A stretch of 7,255 nt of DNA from Acetobacteraceae bacterium (GTDB lineage: Bacteria > Pseudomonadota > Alphaproteobacteria > Acetobacterales > Acetobacteraceae). Below are positions 1 to 6,034 of this stretch, piece by piece. The DNA lies in NCBI GenBank assembly GCA_947476855.1, contig CANJSR010000249.1, positions 1 to 7,255 on the forward strand, read 5' to 3'. Under the pieces are notes generated by a model. The model saw nothing but the letters and a program-made list of their open reading frames with translations. It made no database searches and was not told where the DNA came from. Every line of letters starts with the position of its first letter. The stretch's first letter is position 1. The translations under genes were made by a program, and so were the position numbers.

Positions 1-744
1 ATTTAAACGTTCTTCATAAAAGGATACCACCCGTGCGACAAAAGGCTCCAAGCCTTCGCCTTCAAAAGGGGTGGGCCCGACAACCACCTCCGGAACGAAC
101 TGGTTATCTTCAACGACGGCGTGCATGGCAACAACCGGACACTTGGCAGTGTGGGCCAGGACCGCAGCACCCTTTCCGATTTCTGTTGAAAACCCCAAAA
201 CTTTGATCTGCGCCAGGGAGTCGCCAAGAGCGCCGTCAGGGGAAATGATCACGTGCTGCCCCGACTGTACGGAACGAATCAGACGAACCAGTGATGTTGT
301 AGCACCCCGATTCTCGACACCACGTTTGTTTAAATGCTGAGAATTCTGGAATAAAAACCCCTTGAAAAACCGCAATGCAACTACGCTGGTGATATGATTG
401 CCCAGGAACACCACCGGCTTACCCGTTGGTAGAGCGACCCTTACCCGTTCGGCGCTTTCCGGATGATACAGCCGCTTCAGCACGTCTAAACTGATGCGCT
501 GCATCAGCACCCTGATCGCCATCCCGCGGCGGAGTCGCGTTTCAAACTCAGTGCGGTCCATTGCAGTATCTTGGCGCACCGGAAACAAAAGGCCTACCAA
601 CAGCGGAATGCTTATGTCAGAACCTTGCTGGCCGGCGAGCTGATCGACCTCCTGCCAAAAAGAAGCAACGACAGTCTCAACCGCGGGTTCGATTTGCCGC
701 GGGGAGGAGCGCCGCTCAGTCAATTTGATTGGATCGCAGTTCAT
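1..744 (-). CDS. Putative lysophospholipid/lipid A acyltransferase-like protein, 3' end outside window
   Basis: A 248-codon reading frame runs from ATG at 744-742 to the left window edge without a stop, so the C-terminus is missing. An in-frame TAA at 765-763 precedes the ATG, which is the first available start; no good Shine-Dalgarno sequence is visible. The visible protein has an N-terminal helical part (about 1-105), then PVVFLGNHITSVVALRFF (110-127), an arginine-containing block RGVENRGATTSLVRLI (141-156), ISPDGALGDS (167-176), and GKGAAVLAHTAKCPVVAMH (190-208). This order resembles the LPLAT/LpxL fold: a strand ending in His, an Arg block, a PDG loop, then G-x3-LA-x-T-x-CPVV. Enzymes of that family transfer acyl chains to lipids at the inner membrane. 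The usual H-x4-D/E acid is Val122 after His117, so activity is uncertain. GC is near 50%, far below the genes at the right, which suggests acquisition by transfer. The family assignment is from motif resemblance only; that this is a real gene is more certain than its function. Confidence 0.62.
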   Translation of the reverse strand, partial: MNCDPIKLTERRSSPRQIEPAVETVVASFWQEVDQLAGQQGSDISIPLLVGLLFPVRQDTAMDRTEFETRLRRGMAIRVLMQRISLDVLKRLYHPESAERVRVALPTGKPVVFLGNHITSVVALRFFKGFLFQNSQHLNKRGVENRGATTSLVRLIRSVQSGQHVIISPDGALGDSLAQIKVLGFSTEIGKGAAVLAHTAKCPVVAMHAVVEDNQFVPEVVVGPTPFEGEGLEPFVARVVSFYEERLN

Positions 745-783
745 TGTACGTGGTATATCCGCTTACAGTCGCTCCAAGATTGG

Positions 784-813
784 CGTGTATCGCACTTAAA
801 TTCTTCGTGTCAA
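784..813 (-). promoter_or_regulatory. Possible sigma70-type promoter for the acyltransferase-like gene
   Basis: On the minus strand there is a perfect TTGACA (808-813). It is followed either after 18 bases by TACACG (784-789) or after 16 bases by GATACA (786-791) with an upstream TG. Both -10 candidates match the consensus at only three of six positions. The site lies about 40 bases before the ATG at 744, and 20 bases outside the insertion-sequence end at 833. The perfect -35 and the position support it; the weak -10 does not. Confidence 0.25.
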
Positions 814-832
814 CCCGCAGTTGGTAACTGCT

Positions 833-857
833 CAGGGCCATTCAAAGAAAGCCCTGG
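833..857 (+). repeat. Terminal inverted repeat of the ISAs1-type element (transposase 3' side)
   Basis: The sequence begins CAGGGCCATTCAAAGAAAG and pairs with the reverse complement of 1536-1560 at 20 of 25 positions; mismatches fall at repeat positions 7, 14, 18, 19 and 20. It contains the TGA stop of the transposase remnant. The base before it (T at 832) also matches the base outside the other end, so the true boundary may be one base further out. Confidence 0.75.
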
Positions 858-1517
858 CGCACGAGGTCGATAGCGCGTGATCTGTTTTCGGCGAAGACCT
901 GTCGTGTGGCGCGTGTTGGGACCGGGAATGGCTGCAGCAGGCGGAGCACGGTGTTGCGTAGCCCCGCGAGCGCCTGTGGGGCGTTTCCGCCGCGGATAGT
1001 GCTGGTGTCCTCGGCAAAGCCGGTGTCGCGGCGCCAGTGCAGAGCGTTTTCAATACTCCAGTGCTGACGATTAAGGGCCAGAAGAGCTGCGGGAGGGGCC
1101 GTCTTCCGGGTCAGGCTGGTGATGATGTAGACACGCTCGTGGCTGGTTTTGCCACCAACCTCGCGGGTACGGCGGATGCGGGCGACCTGTGCGAGGCCCG
1201 GCCAATCCAGATAGCCGGCTATCTCGCTGCTGGCGGTCAATGCGCGGGTTTCGATCCGTCCGTGACCCTTCTCGATCGTGTGGGCTGTCACGCGGTCAGG
1301 GGGCGGCGTGTCGCATGCTGGCGCGGTCCGTGCCTCACCCAGGGCCGCGATCAGCGCCGGGGGGAAAAGCGTCGCCAAAGGCGACGGCGATGTCAGCCAT
1401 CAGTCGTGGCTGGTTCGCTTTGACTGTGAACACGTAGTCGCCACCCTGGTCGCGGATCGTCCGACAGACCGCGCGTTGGCAGAACGCGGCATCGCCGGTG
1501 ATGACGCTGCCAGCCAT
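842..1517 (-). pseudogene. ISAs1-family transposase, N-terminally deleted and frameshifted
   Basis: Two frames together give the middle and end of an ISAs1 transposase. The first (from 1517) reads MAGSVITGDAAFCQRA and continues with GGDYVFTVKANQPRL and FGDAFPP. The second (to 842) continues ALIAALGEA, then RVTAHTIEKGHGRIETR, VARIRRTREVGGKTSHERV, ALNRQHWSIENALHWRRDT and GFAEDTSTIRGGNAPQALAG. The second DDE aspartate (VITGD) and the final glutamate region (HWSIEN) are present. The first aspartate domain, roughly 150 residues of N-terminus, is absent. The frames join at a run of six G (1359-1364, CCCCCC on the coding strand): removing one C gives an uninterrupted FGDAFPPALIAAL. About 224 residues of a protein usually near 370 remain. 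It is non-functional unless the frame change is a sequencing error, and even then the missing N-terminus would inactivate it. Confidence 0.82.
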
Positions 1518-1535
1518 CTGATGCGCTCGCCGCGT

Positions 1536-1560
1536 CCAGGTGGTTCATTGAATCGCCCTG
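1536..1560 (-). repeat. Terminal inverted repeat of the ISAs1-type element (transposase 5' side)
   Basis: Read on the minus strand from 1560 it begins CAGGGCGATTCAATGAACC, the partner of the repeat at 833-857. In the reading frame of the transposase remnant it contains a TGA (1547-1545), so no upstream coding sequence joins in frame. The next 18 bases (1518-1535) precede the abrupt start of transposase similarity and probably hold the deletion junction. Confidence 0.72.
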
Positions 1561-1638
1561 ACCTGGTGTAGCGACCGCTGGACCGCGGTTCGGGTTGGGT
1601 GGCAAACTCCGCTCGACAGTCCGTTTCACGAGGCCCCG

Positions 1639-1884
1639 ATGCCCACCTATGATTATGAATGCGAAAACTGCGGCCCGTTCTCGGAAAGCCACCCGATGGC
1701 CGAGTTCGACCGTCCGCAACCCTGCCCCGACTGCGGTGAAAAAGCGCCCCGCCTGCTGACCGTGCCCGCGATCGGCGGCATGGCGCGGGAGGACGCGGGC
1801 GCCGGCATGCAGGCCGCCATGTCCCATCCGGGCGGCTGCGCCTGCTGCGCCGGACCGCGCCGTTTCTCGGCCGAGGCGGTCTGA
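1639..1884 (+). CDS. FmdB-family zinc-ribbon protein
   Basis: This 81-residue protein starts with MPTYDYECENCG, the standard opening of the FmdB/CxxC_CXXC_SSSS zinc-ribbon family. Two CxxC knuckles (C8-C11 and C29-C32) should bind one zinc ion, and LLTVPAIGGM follows, as in relatives. The C-terminus carries a second cluster, H63 and C67-A-C69-C70, which may bind another metal or form a disulfide. FmdB proteins are small cytoplasmic proteins named as putative regulators next to formamidase genes, but a direct molecular role is not firmly established. A GAGG (1630-1633) five bases before the ATG supports the start. The next gene follows after 31 bases on the same strand, so the two are probably one transcript. 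The IS remnant ends only 78 bases upstream, leaving little room for a native promoter; I could not identify one. The family call is secure, the function is not. Confidence 0.9.
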   Translation: MPTYDYECENCGPFSESHPMAEFDRPQPCPDCGEKAPRLLTVPAIGGMAREDAGAGMQAAMSHPGGCACCAGPRRFSAEAV

Positions 1885-1915
1885 CCCAACCCCCTCGCCA
1901 GCGAGACGCAGCGCC

Positions 1916-3613
1916 ATGACCGAAACCGATTGGCGCGCCCGCGCCGGCACTGTCTTCCAGACCGAGAAGAACCCCGCGACCGGCACGCGCGGCATGGTGG
2001 TCACGAACCACCCGCTCGCCTCGGCCGCGGGGGCCGAGATGCTGGCCGCCGGCGGCAACGCGATCGACGCCGCCATCGCCGCCTTCTTCACCCTGACGGT
2101 GGTGGAGCCGATGATGGTCGGCATCCTCGGTGGCGGGATGGCGCATATCCGCCTGGCCGACGGCTCCCACAACGTGATCGACGGGCAGAGCATGGCTCCG
2201 CTCGCGACCGGTCCGACCACCTTCACGCCCGATCCGAAGGCCGCGCCGGGCACGATGGACACGATCGGGCGGCGGAACGCTGTCGGCCCGACCTCGGTCG
2301 CCACACCGGGTAACCTGATGGGCTGGTGCGAGGCGCTGGCCCGGTTCGGGACCTTCTCGCTCGCCGATGTGATGGAGCCGGCGATCCGCCATGCCTCCCG
2401 CGGGTTCCGGGTGACGCCCTATCTGCATGAATGCGTGACCGACGCCGCCGCCGACATGGCGATGGACCCGGCGATTTCGCGGATCTACCTGCCCGGCGGT
2501 TCGCCCATCGCAGCCGGCACGCGGCTGGTGACGGGGGACTATGCCGAGACCCTGCGCGCCGTCATGCGGGAGGGACCGTCGGTGCTGTATACCGGCAGCC
2601 TCGGGCGCCTCTACACCGATCACATGGCCCAGGCCGGTGGCTACATCACGACCGAGGACCTGACCCGCTATCGCACCATCACGCGGGAGGCGCTGCGGGG
2701 CACATATCGTGGCTATGAGATCATCGGGCCGCCGCCGCCGACCTCCGGCCCGCTGCACATCATCCAGATGCTGAACATCCTGGAAGGCTACGACATCGAG
2801 GCCATGGGTTTCGGCAGCCCCGACCATGTGCATCTGTTGGCCGAGGCGCTGAAGATCGCCTTCGCCGACCGCGCCGCCGCCACGGCCGATCCGGCTTTCG
2901 TCAAGGTCCCGGTCGGCAAGATCATGGACAAGGCCTATGCCGCCTCGCGCCGGTCCCGCATCGACCTGGCGCGCGCTCAGGACTGGGCGGCCGAGGTCGC
3001 GCCGGGCGAGGGCGAGCAGCACACCACGCACCTGACCGTCGCCGATGGGATGGGCAATGTCGTGGCCAGCACGCAGACCATCAACTCCCTGTTCGGCGCG
3101 CGATATGTCGTGCCGGGGACGGGGATGATCCCGAACAACTACATGTATGTGTTCGATCCGCGGCCGGGGCGAGCCAGCTCGGTCGAGGCCGGCAAGCGGA
3201 TCACGTCATCGATGTCGCCGGTGATCGTGCTGCGGGACGGCAAGCCGGTCTGGGCGCTGGGGCTGCCGGGAGGGTTGCGGATTTTCCCCTCCGTCTTCCA
3301 GGCGCTGGTCAACCTGATCGACCATGGCATGAGCGTGCAGGAAGCCGTCGAGGCCCCGCGCGTCTGGACCCAGGGCCACCAACTAGAGATCGAGGCCGGC
3401 GTCCCCGCCGCGCTGTTCGAGGCGATGCGCGGCCGCGGCCATCCGGTGGCGACCGTCGGCAACGTGGCGGGCGGCATGAGCGCGATCCATTTCCATCCCG
3501 ACGGGGTGATGGAGGGCGCGGCGTGCTGGCGCGCGGACGGAACACCGATTGGCATCGGCGGCGGGCTGGCGCGGGCAGGGGTGCGGTTCCGGCCGGAGGC
3601 GAACCGGGTGTAG
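1916..3613 (+). CDS. Gamma-glutamyltransferase-family Ntn hydrolase with altered substrate pocket
   Basis: This complete 565-residue protein has the gamma-glutamyltransferase fold throughout. Family enzymes are made as one chain and cut themselves before a threonine that becomes the nucleophile. Here that is Thr370 in QHTTHLTVAD, giving subunits of about 369 and 196 residues. Conserved parts include GGNAIDAAIA (46-55), ILGGGMA (70-76), GPTSVATPG (124-132), Asn390 (E. coli Asn411), SSMSP (431-435, holding the Ser462/Ser463 pair) and PGG (451-453). Three residues that hold the glutamyl group in E. coli differ: Arg114 is Gln91, Gln430 is Tyr409 and Asp433 is Val412, by ungapped alignment around each motif. 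There is no signal peptide, so it should act in the cytoplasm, unlike periplasmic glutathione-degrading GGT. It may be an amidase or acylase on another substrate; oxamate amidohydrolase HpxW is a known GGT-fold precedent. The Shine-Dalgarno is weak (GCGAGA, about 1901-1906). The gene is probably co-transcribed with the zinc-ribbon gene just upstream. The family is certain, the substrate unknown. Confidence 0.93.
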   Translation: MTETDWRARAGTVFQTEKNPATGTRGMVVTNHPLASAAGAEMLAAGGNAIDAAIAAFFTLTVVEPMMVGILGGGMAHIRLADGSHNVIDGQSMAPLATGPTTFTPDPKAAPGTMDTIGRRNAVGPTSVATPGNLMGWCEALARFGTFSLADVMEPAIRHASRGFRVTPYLHECVTDAAADMAMDPAISRIYLPGGSPIAAGTRLVTGDYAETLRAVMREGPSVLYTGSLGRLYTDHMAQAGGYITTEDLTRYRTITREALRGTYRGYEIIGPPPPTSGPLHIIQMLNILEGYDIEAMGFGSPDHVHLLAEALKIAFADRAAATADPAFVKVPVGKIMDKAYAASRRSRIDLARAQDWAAEVAPGEGEQHTTHLTVADGMGNVVASTQTINSLFGARYVVPGTGMIPNNYMYVFDPRPGRASSVEAGKRITSSMSPVIVLRDGKPVWALGLPGGLRIFPSVFQALVNLIDHGMSVQEAVEAPRVWTQGHQLEIEAGVPAALFEAMRGRGHPVATVGNVAGGMSAIHFHPDGVMEGAACWRADGTPIGIGGGLARAGVRFRPEANRV

Positions 3614-3748
3614 CGAGGCGATTCTTGCCTCACAGGCGGCATGTCAGTTAAGAACAAAAAATGAACAATCAGCCTCGCCGGTTACCAGCCCCGCGCGGTG
3701 TCTCGATGGCACGATGCCGGCGCGTGATCCGGACCGGCGATGTCCGGG

Positions 3749-3768
3749 GCCAGAAGCTGGCGGTTTTT
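3749..3768 (+). terminator. Possible rho-independent terminator downstream of the GGT-like gene
   Basis: GCCAG (3749-3753) pairs with CTGGC (3757-3761) around a three-base loop. Two G and then five T (3764-3768) follow. The stem is only 5 bp and lies about 136 bases past the stop codon, so it is a moderate candidate. The T run is also the first part of the direct repeat at 3764-3804. Confidence 0.35.
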
Positions 3769-3804
3769 CTGTACGGTCGTACCCCATGTCCGGTGAGGAA
3801 TCGG
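3764..3804 (+). repeat. Direct repeat, copy 1 of 3
   Basis: TTTTTC, a variable 11-base part, then ACCCCATGTCCGGTGAGG and AATCGG. Over the 24-base core (3781-3804) it matches copy 2 at 21 positions. CCGGT and ATCGG can form a short stem with one G-T pair. Confidence 0.55.
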
Positions 3805-3860
3805 GCGTGTCAGGGGGCATGAGGCGCGGGGCCGGCATGGGCACCGGCCTCCGCATTTCA

Positions 3861-3965
3861 GCACGGAGGAGCAGGGAGGCCGTCACGGAGGATGTCCTGA
3901 ACCTGGCGCCTGCCGCTAGACCCAATGCCTCCTCGTCCTTCGTGACTCCTCCCTGCCTCTCCGTG
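3861..3965. repeat. Long imperfect inverted repeat (hairpin-forming)
   Basis: The left arm 3861-3892 (begins GCACGGAGGAGCAGGGAGG) pairs with the right arm 3936-3965 (ends CCTGCCTCTCCGTGC). About 27 bases match, with a one-base gap and 43 bases between the arms. The arms share blocks GCACGGAG, GCAGGGAGG and GTCACG. They have the CACGGAGG-rich look of dispersed palindromic repeats found in many bacterial genomes. A strong RNA hairpin is expected if transcribed from either side. No coding function is seen. Confidence 0.7.
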
Positions 3966-4019
3966 CTTTGCATCCAACCCGAAAATCCGCGCGGCGGCCC
4001 CTCCGAAACGCACGGTCAC

Positions 4020-4059
4020 TTTTTCACCCGATACAACCCCATGCCCGGTGAGAAACCGG
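4020..4059 (+). repeat. Direct repeat, copy 2 of 3
   Basis: TTTTTC, a variable part, then ACCCCATGCCCGGTGAGA and AACCGG. The end CCGGT-GAGAA-ACCGG (4045-4059) is a perfect 5-bp stem with a 5-base loop. The stem pair that is T-A and G-C here is changed to a G-T wobble in copy 1, so the stem is kept in both. Confidence 0.55.
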
Positions 4060-4072
4060 ACCTCCCCTCCGA

Positions 4073-4112
4073 TTTTGTATCCCGGAACACCCCATGCACC
4101 GTGAGAACGACC
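4073..4112 (+). repeat. Direct repeat, copy 3 of 3 (diverged)
   Basis: TTTTGTATCCCGGAAC, then ACCCCATGCACCGTGAGAA and a diverged end. The first 19 core bases match copy 2 at 17 positions, but the hairpin of copy 2 is not preserved. It starts 53 bases after copy 2 and lies about 100 bases before the start of ETF-QO. Confidence 0.45.
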
Positions 4113-4153
4113 GCGGCGCGGGTCAGCCCCGATCAAACCAGCCCCGTCGCACG

Positions 4154-4183
4154 TTGGCGGCTCATTCCGCCTCCTGCTAGACT
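4154..4183 (+). promoter_or_regulatory. Candidate promoter of the ETF-QO gene
   Basis: TTGGCG (4154-4159) and TAGACT (4178-4183) are separated by 18 bases and each matches the sigma70 consensus at four of six positions. Transcription would start near 4190, leaving a leader of about 20 bases that contains the Shine-Dalgarno site at 4198-4203. This spacing fits the ATG at 4210 and would leave almost no leader for the in-frame ATG at 4192. Confidence 0.35.
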
Positions 4184-4197
4184 GACCAAGCATGCGT

Positions 4198-4203
4198 GAG
4201 GAG
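4198..4203 (+). promoter_or_regulatory. Ribosome binding site deciding the ETF-QO start
   Basis: GAGGAG lies six bases before the ATG at 4210. The upstream in-frame ATG at 4192 has no such site and would place this purine run inside the coding sequence. The start at 4210 is therefore preferred. Confidence 0.75.
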
Positions 4204-4209
4204 ACAGAC

Positions 4210-5847
4210 ATGTCGGTTGACCTGCCCGAGCGGGAGGCCATGGAGTTTGATGTGGTGATCGTTGGTGGCGGCCCCTCGGGCCTGTCCGCGGCGATCCGCC
4301 TGAAGCAGTTGCTGCCCGACAGCTCGGTGTGCCTGGTGGAAAAAGGCAGCGAGGTCGGCGCCCATATCCTCTCCGGCGCCGTACTCGAACCCCGCTCCCT
4401 GAACGAGCTTCTTCCGGACTGGAAGGAACAGGGCGCGCCGCTCGATACCCCGGCCGGGGAAGACCGGTTCCTGTTCCTGACGGAAACCAGCTCCACGCGG
4501 CTGCCCACGCCGCCGCAGATGAACAACCACGGCAACTACATCGTCTCCCTCGGCAATGTCTGCCGCTGGCTCGGCCAGCAGGCGGAGGCGCTGGGCGTCG
4601 AGATCTATCCCGGATTCGCCGCGGCCGAGGTCCTGATCGAGGAAGGCCGCGTCGTCGGTATCGCGACGGGTGACCTCGGCGTCGCCAAGGACGGGTCGAT
4701 CACCGACAACTACCAGCGCGGCATGGAACTGCGCGCCCGCTACACGATGTTCGCGGAAGGCTGCCGCGGTTCGCTGTCCAAGCAACTGATGGATCGGTTC
4801 CACCTGCGGGAGAACAGCGATCCCCAGACCTATGCCATCGGCATGAAGGAACTGTGGGAAATCCCCGAGGCGAACCACCAGGCGGGTCTGATCGAGCATA
4901 CGATCGGCTGGCCGCTGGAGCGGGACACCTATGGCGGCTCGTTCCTGTATCATGTCGGCAAGAACATGATCTCCTACGGTTTCGTCATCGGGCTCGACTA
5001 CAAGAACCCCTGGCTGTCGCCGTTCGAGGAGATGCAGAGGTTCAAGACCCACCCCGACATCCGCAAGCATTTTGCCGGCGGGCGGCGCATCGCCTATGGC
5101 GCGCGGGCCTTGTCGGAAGGCGGGTTCCAGTCGCTGCCCAAGCTGACCTTCCCGGGCGGGATGCTGATCGGGGACGCGGCCGGGACGGTGAACGTGCCGA
5201 AGATCAAGGGCACGCATACCGCGATGAAGACCGGCATGGTCGCCGCCGAGGCGGTGGCCGAGGCGCTGTCCGATGACGGGCCGGCCGAGCTGACCCGCTA
5301 TCCGGAGATGCTGCAAAAGAGCTGGCTTTGGGAAGAATTGCACAGCGTCCGCAACATCCGCCCCGGCTTCGCCAAGTTCGGCTTCTGGGGCGGGCTGCTG
5401 CATGCGGGGATCGACACCTATCTGTTCCGCGGCAAGGCGCCCTGGACGCTGCGCCACAAGCACGCGGACAATGAGGTCACGCTCGAAGCCGACATGGCGC
5501 CGAAGATCGAGTATCCGAAGCCCGATGGCGTGCTGACCTTCGACCGCAATTCCTCGGTGTTCATCTCGAACACCAACCATGAGGAAAACCAACCGGTCCA
5601 TCTGACGCTGAAGGACCCCTCGGTGCCGGTGGAGGTCAACCTCAAGCGCTTCGGCGGCCCGGAGGCGCGGTTCTGCCCCGCGGGTGTCTATGAATTCGTG
5701 GGCGTGGAGGAAGGCGAGCCGCGGTTGCAGATCAACGCGCAGAACTGCGTGCATTGCAAGACGTGCGATATCAAGGACTTCGGTCAGAACATCAACTGGG
5801 TGACGCCGGAAGGCGGTGGCGGACCGAACTACCCCGGCGGGATGTAG
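4210..5847 (+). CDS. etfQO: Electron transfer flavoprotein-ubiquinone oxidoreductase (ETF-QO)
   Basis: The enzyme takes electrons from reduced electron transfer flavoprotein, which is loaded by acyl-CoA and other dehydrogenases, and passes them to ubiquinone. It is a monotopic protein on the inner face of the cytoplasmic membrane and carries FAD and one 4Fe-4S cluster. At 545 residues it has full family length. The FAD-binding loop [13 protein letters not shown] lies at 16-28, after a beta strand. [14 protein letters not shown] (304-317) and [13 protein letters not shown] (328-340) are nearly identical to the FAD/quinone region of mitochondrial ETF-QO. Four cysteines near the end (C489, then C513-x2-C516-x2-C519) match the cluster ligands. 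The start at 4210 is chosen over the ATG at 4192 because GAGGAG sits at the right spacing. Neither ETF subunit gene is next to it in the window; the gene appears to be its own unit, with a candidate promoter at 4154-4183 and a convergent neighbour downstream. Identification is secure. Confidence 0.97.
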   Translation: MSVDLPEREAMEFDVVIVGGGPSGLSAAIRLKQLLPDSSVCLVEKGSEVGAHILSGAVLEPRSLNELLPDWKEQGAPLDTPAGEDRFLFLTETSSTRLPTPPQMNNHGNYIVSLGNVCRWLGQQAEALGVEIYPGFAAAEVLIEEGRVVGIATGDLGVAKDGSITDNYQRGMELRARYTMFAEGCRGSLSKQLMDRFHLRENSDPQTYAIGMKELWEIPEANHQAGLIEHTIGWPLERDTYGGSFLYHVGKNMISYGFVIGLDYKNPWLSPFEEMQRFKTHPDIRKHFAGGRRIAYGARALSEGGFQSLPKLTFPGGMLIGDAAGTVNVPKIKGTHTAMKTGMVAAEAVAEALSDDGPAELTRYPEMLQKSWLWEELHSVRNIRPGFAKFGFWGGLLHAGIDTYLFRGKAPWTLRHKHADNEVTLEADMAPKIEYPKPDGVLTFDRNSSVFISNTNHEENQPVHLTLKDPSVPVEVNLKRFGGPEARFCPAGVYEFVGVEEGEPRLQINAQNCVHCKTCDIKDFGQNINWVTPEGGGGPNYPGGM

Positions 5848-5856
5848 CCAACATTT

Positions 5857-6000
5857 CCCCCTCCCCCCTTGAGGGGGAGGGTCGGGGTGGGGGGTAAGCA
5901 ACCCCCCGGACTTGTGCTGATGGGCCCCCGGGGTAGACACCCCAGGACTTGTGCCAACCAGCCCCCTCACCCCAACCCTCTCCCACAAGGGGAGAGGGGG
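5857..6000. repeat. Inverted pair of GC-rich hairpins between convergent genes
   Basis: The arm 5857-5894 matches the reverse complement of 5963-6000 at 33 of 38 positions, with 68 bases between. Each arm is itself a hairpin with a 9-bp stem and 5-base loop: 5859-5867 with 5873-5881, and 5976-5984 with 5990-5998. The middle has a direct repeat of GGACTTGTGC (5908-5917 and 5945-5954). Sequences of the type CCCTCACCCCAACCCTCTCCC are dispersed repeats in many GC-rich proteobacteria. Lying between the stops of ETF-QO (5847) and the exporter (6035), the hairpins could end transcription from both sides, but neither has a T tract. Confidence 0.72.
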
Positions 6001-6034
6001 CATGGTGGGGCGGACTGCGCCCCCGGGACCCTCC

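Larger units (their letters stand above)
833..1560 (-). mobile_element. ISAs1-family insertion sequence, internally deleted remnant with both ends
   Basis: The element is bounded by imperfect terminal inverted repeats, 833-857 and 1536-1560 (20 of 25 bases match, both starting CAGGGC). It contains the C-terminal part of an ISAs1-type transposase on the minus strand, whose stop codon (842-844) lies inside the terminal repeat, as is common in compact IS elements. At 728 bp it is well below the roughly 1.2-1.3 kb of full ISAs1 elements. The missing part is the start of the transposase gene: only about 43 bases separate the 1560 end from the first recognisable transposase codons. No direct target repeat is seen: the 8 bases before the element are TAACTGCT and the 8 after are ACCTGGTG. 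The copy cannot make its own transposase but might be moved by a full-length relative. Confidence 0.82.
3614..4209. other. Non-coding intergenic region of 596 bases with repeats
   Basis: No convincing gene is present. The region holds a weak hairpin right after the GGT-like stop (GAGGC 3615-3619 with GCCTC 3627-3631, no T tract), a second hairpin (CCGGAC 3729-3734 with GTCCGG 3742-3747), a terminator-like hairpin with five T (3749-3768), three related 40-base direct repeats, a long inverted repeat (3861-3965) and a candidate promoter for the next gene. The plus-strand open frame across it is a tail of a shadow frame starting inside the GGT-like gene and has no ribosome site or recognisable protein. 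Confidence 0.6.

Noticed and set aside
571..873. 100-residue plus-strand frame over the acyltransferase-like gene
   Set aside because: The minus-strand frame here is open through 248 codons and has family-like motifs; the plus-strand frame has none.
1353..1372. Programmed frameshift site for a functional transposase
   Set aside because: The shift needed is +1, the family uses one frame, and the N-terminal domain with the first catalytic aspartate is deleted anyway.
1400..3031. 543-residue minus-strand open frame opposite the GGT-like gene
   Set aside because: It is the mirror of a high-GC coding gene: rich in Arg, Gly and Ala, with no domain recognised, and it crosses the IS remnant, the zinc-ribbon gene and the GGT-like gene.
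3661..3828. Small plus-strand frame starting MNNQPRRLPAPRG in the intergenic region
   Set aside because: No Shine-Dalgarno sequence, no similarity recognised, and it runs through the terminator-like hairpin and repeat copy 1.
3764..4112. CRISPR array
   Set aside because: Three diverged copies with spacings of 256 and 53 bases do not fit an array, and no cas gene is present.
3549..4199. 216-residue plus-strand frame across the GGT-like 3' end and the following gap
   Set aside because: The start lies inside the GGT-like gene in another frame, the sequence is low in recognisable structure, and it reads through the repeats and inverted repeat.
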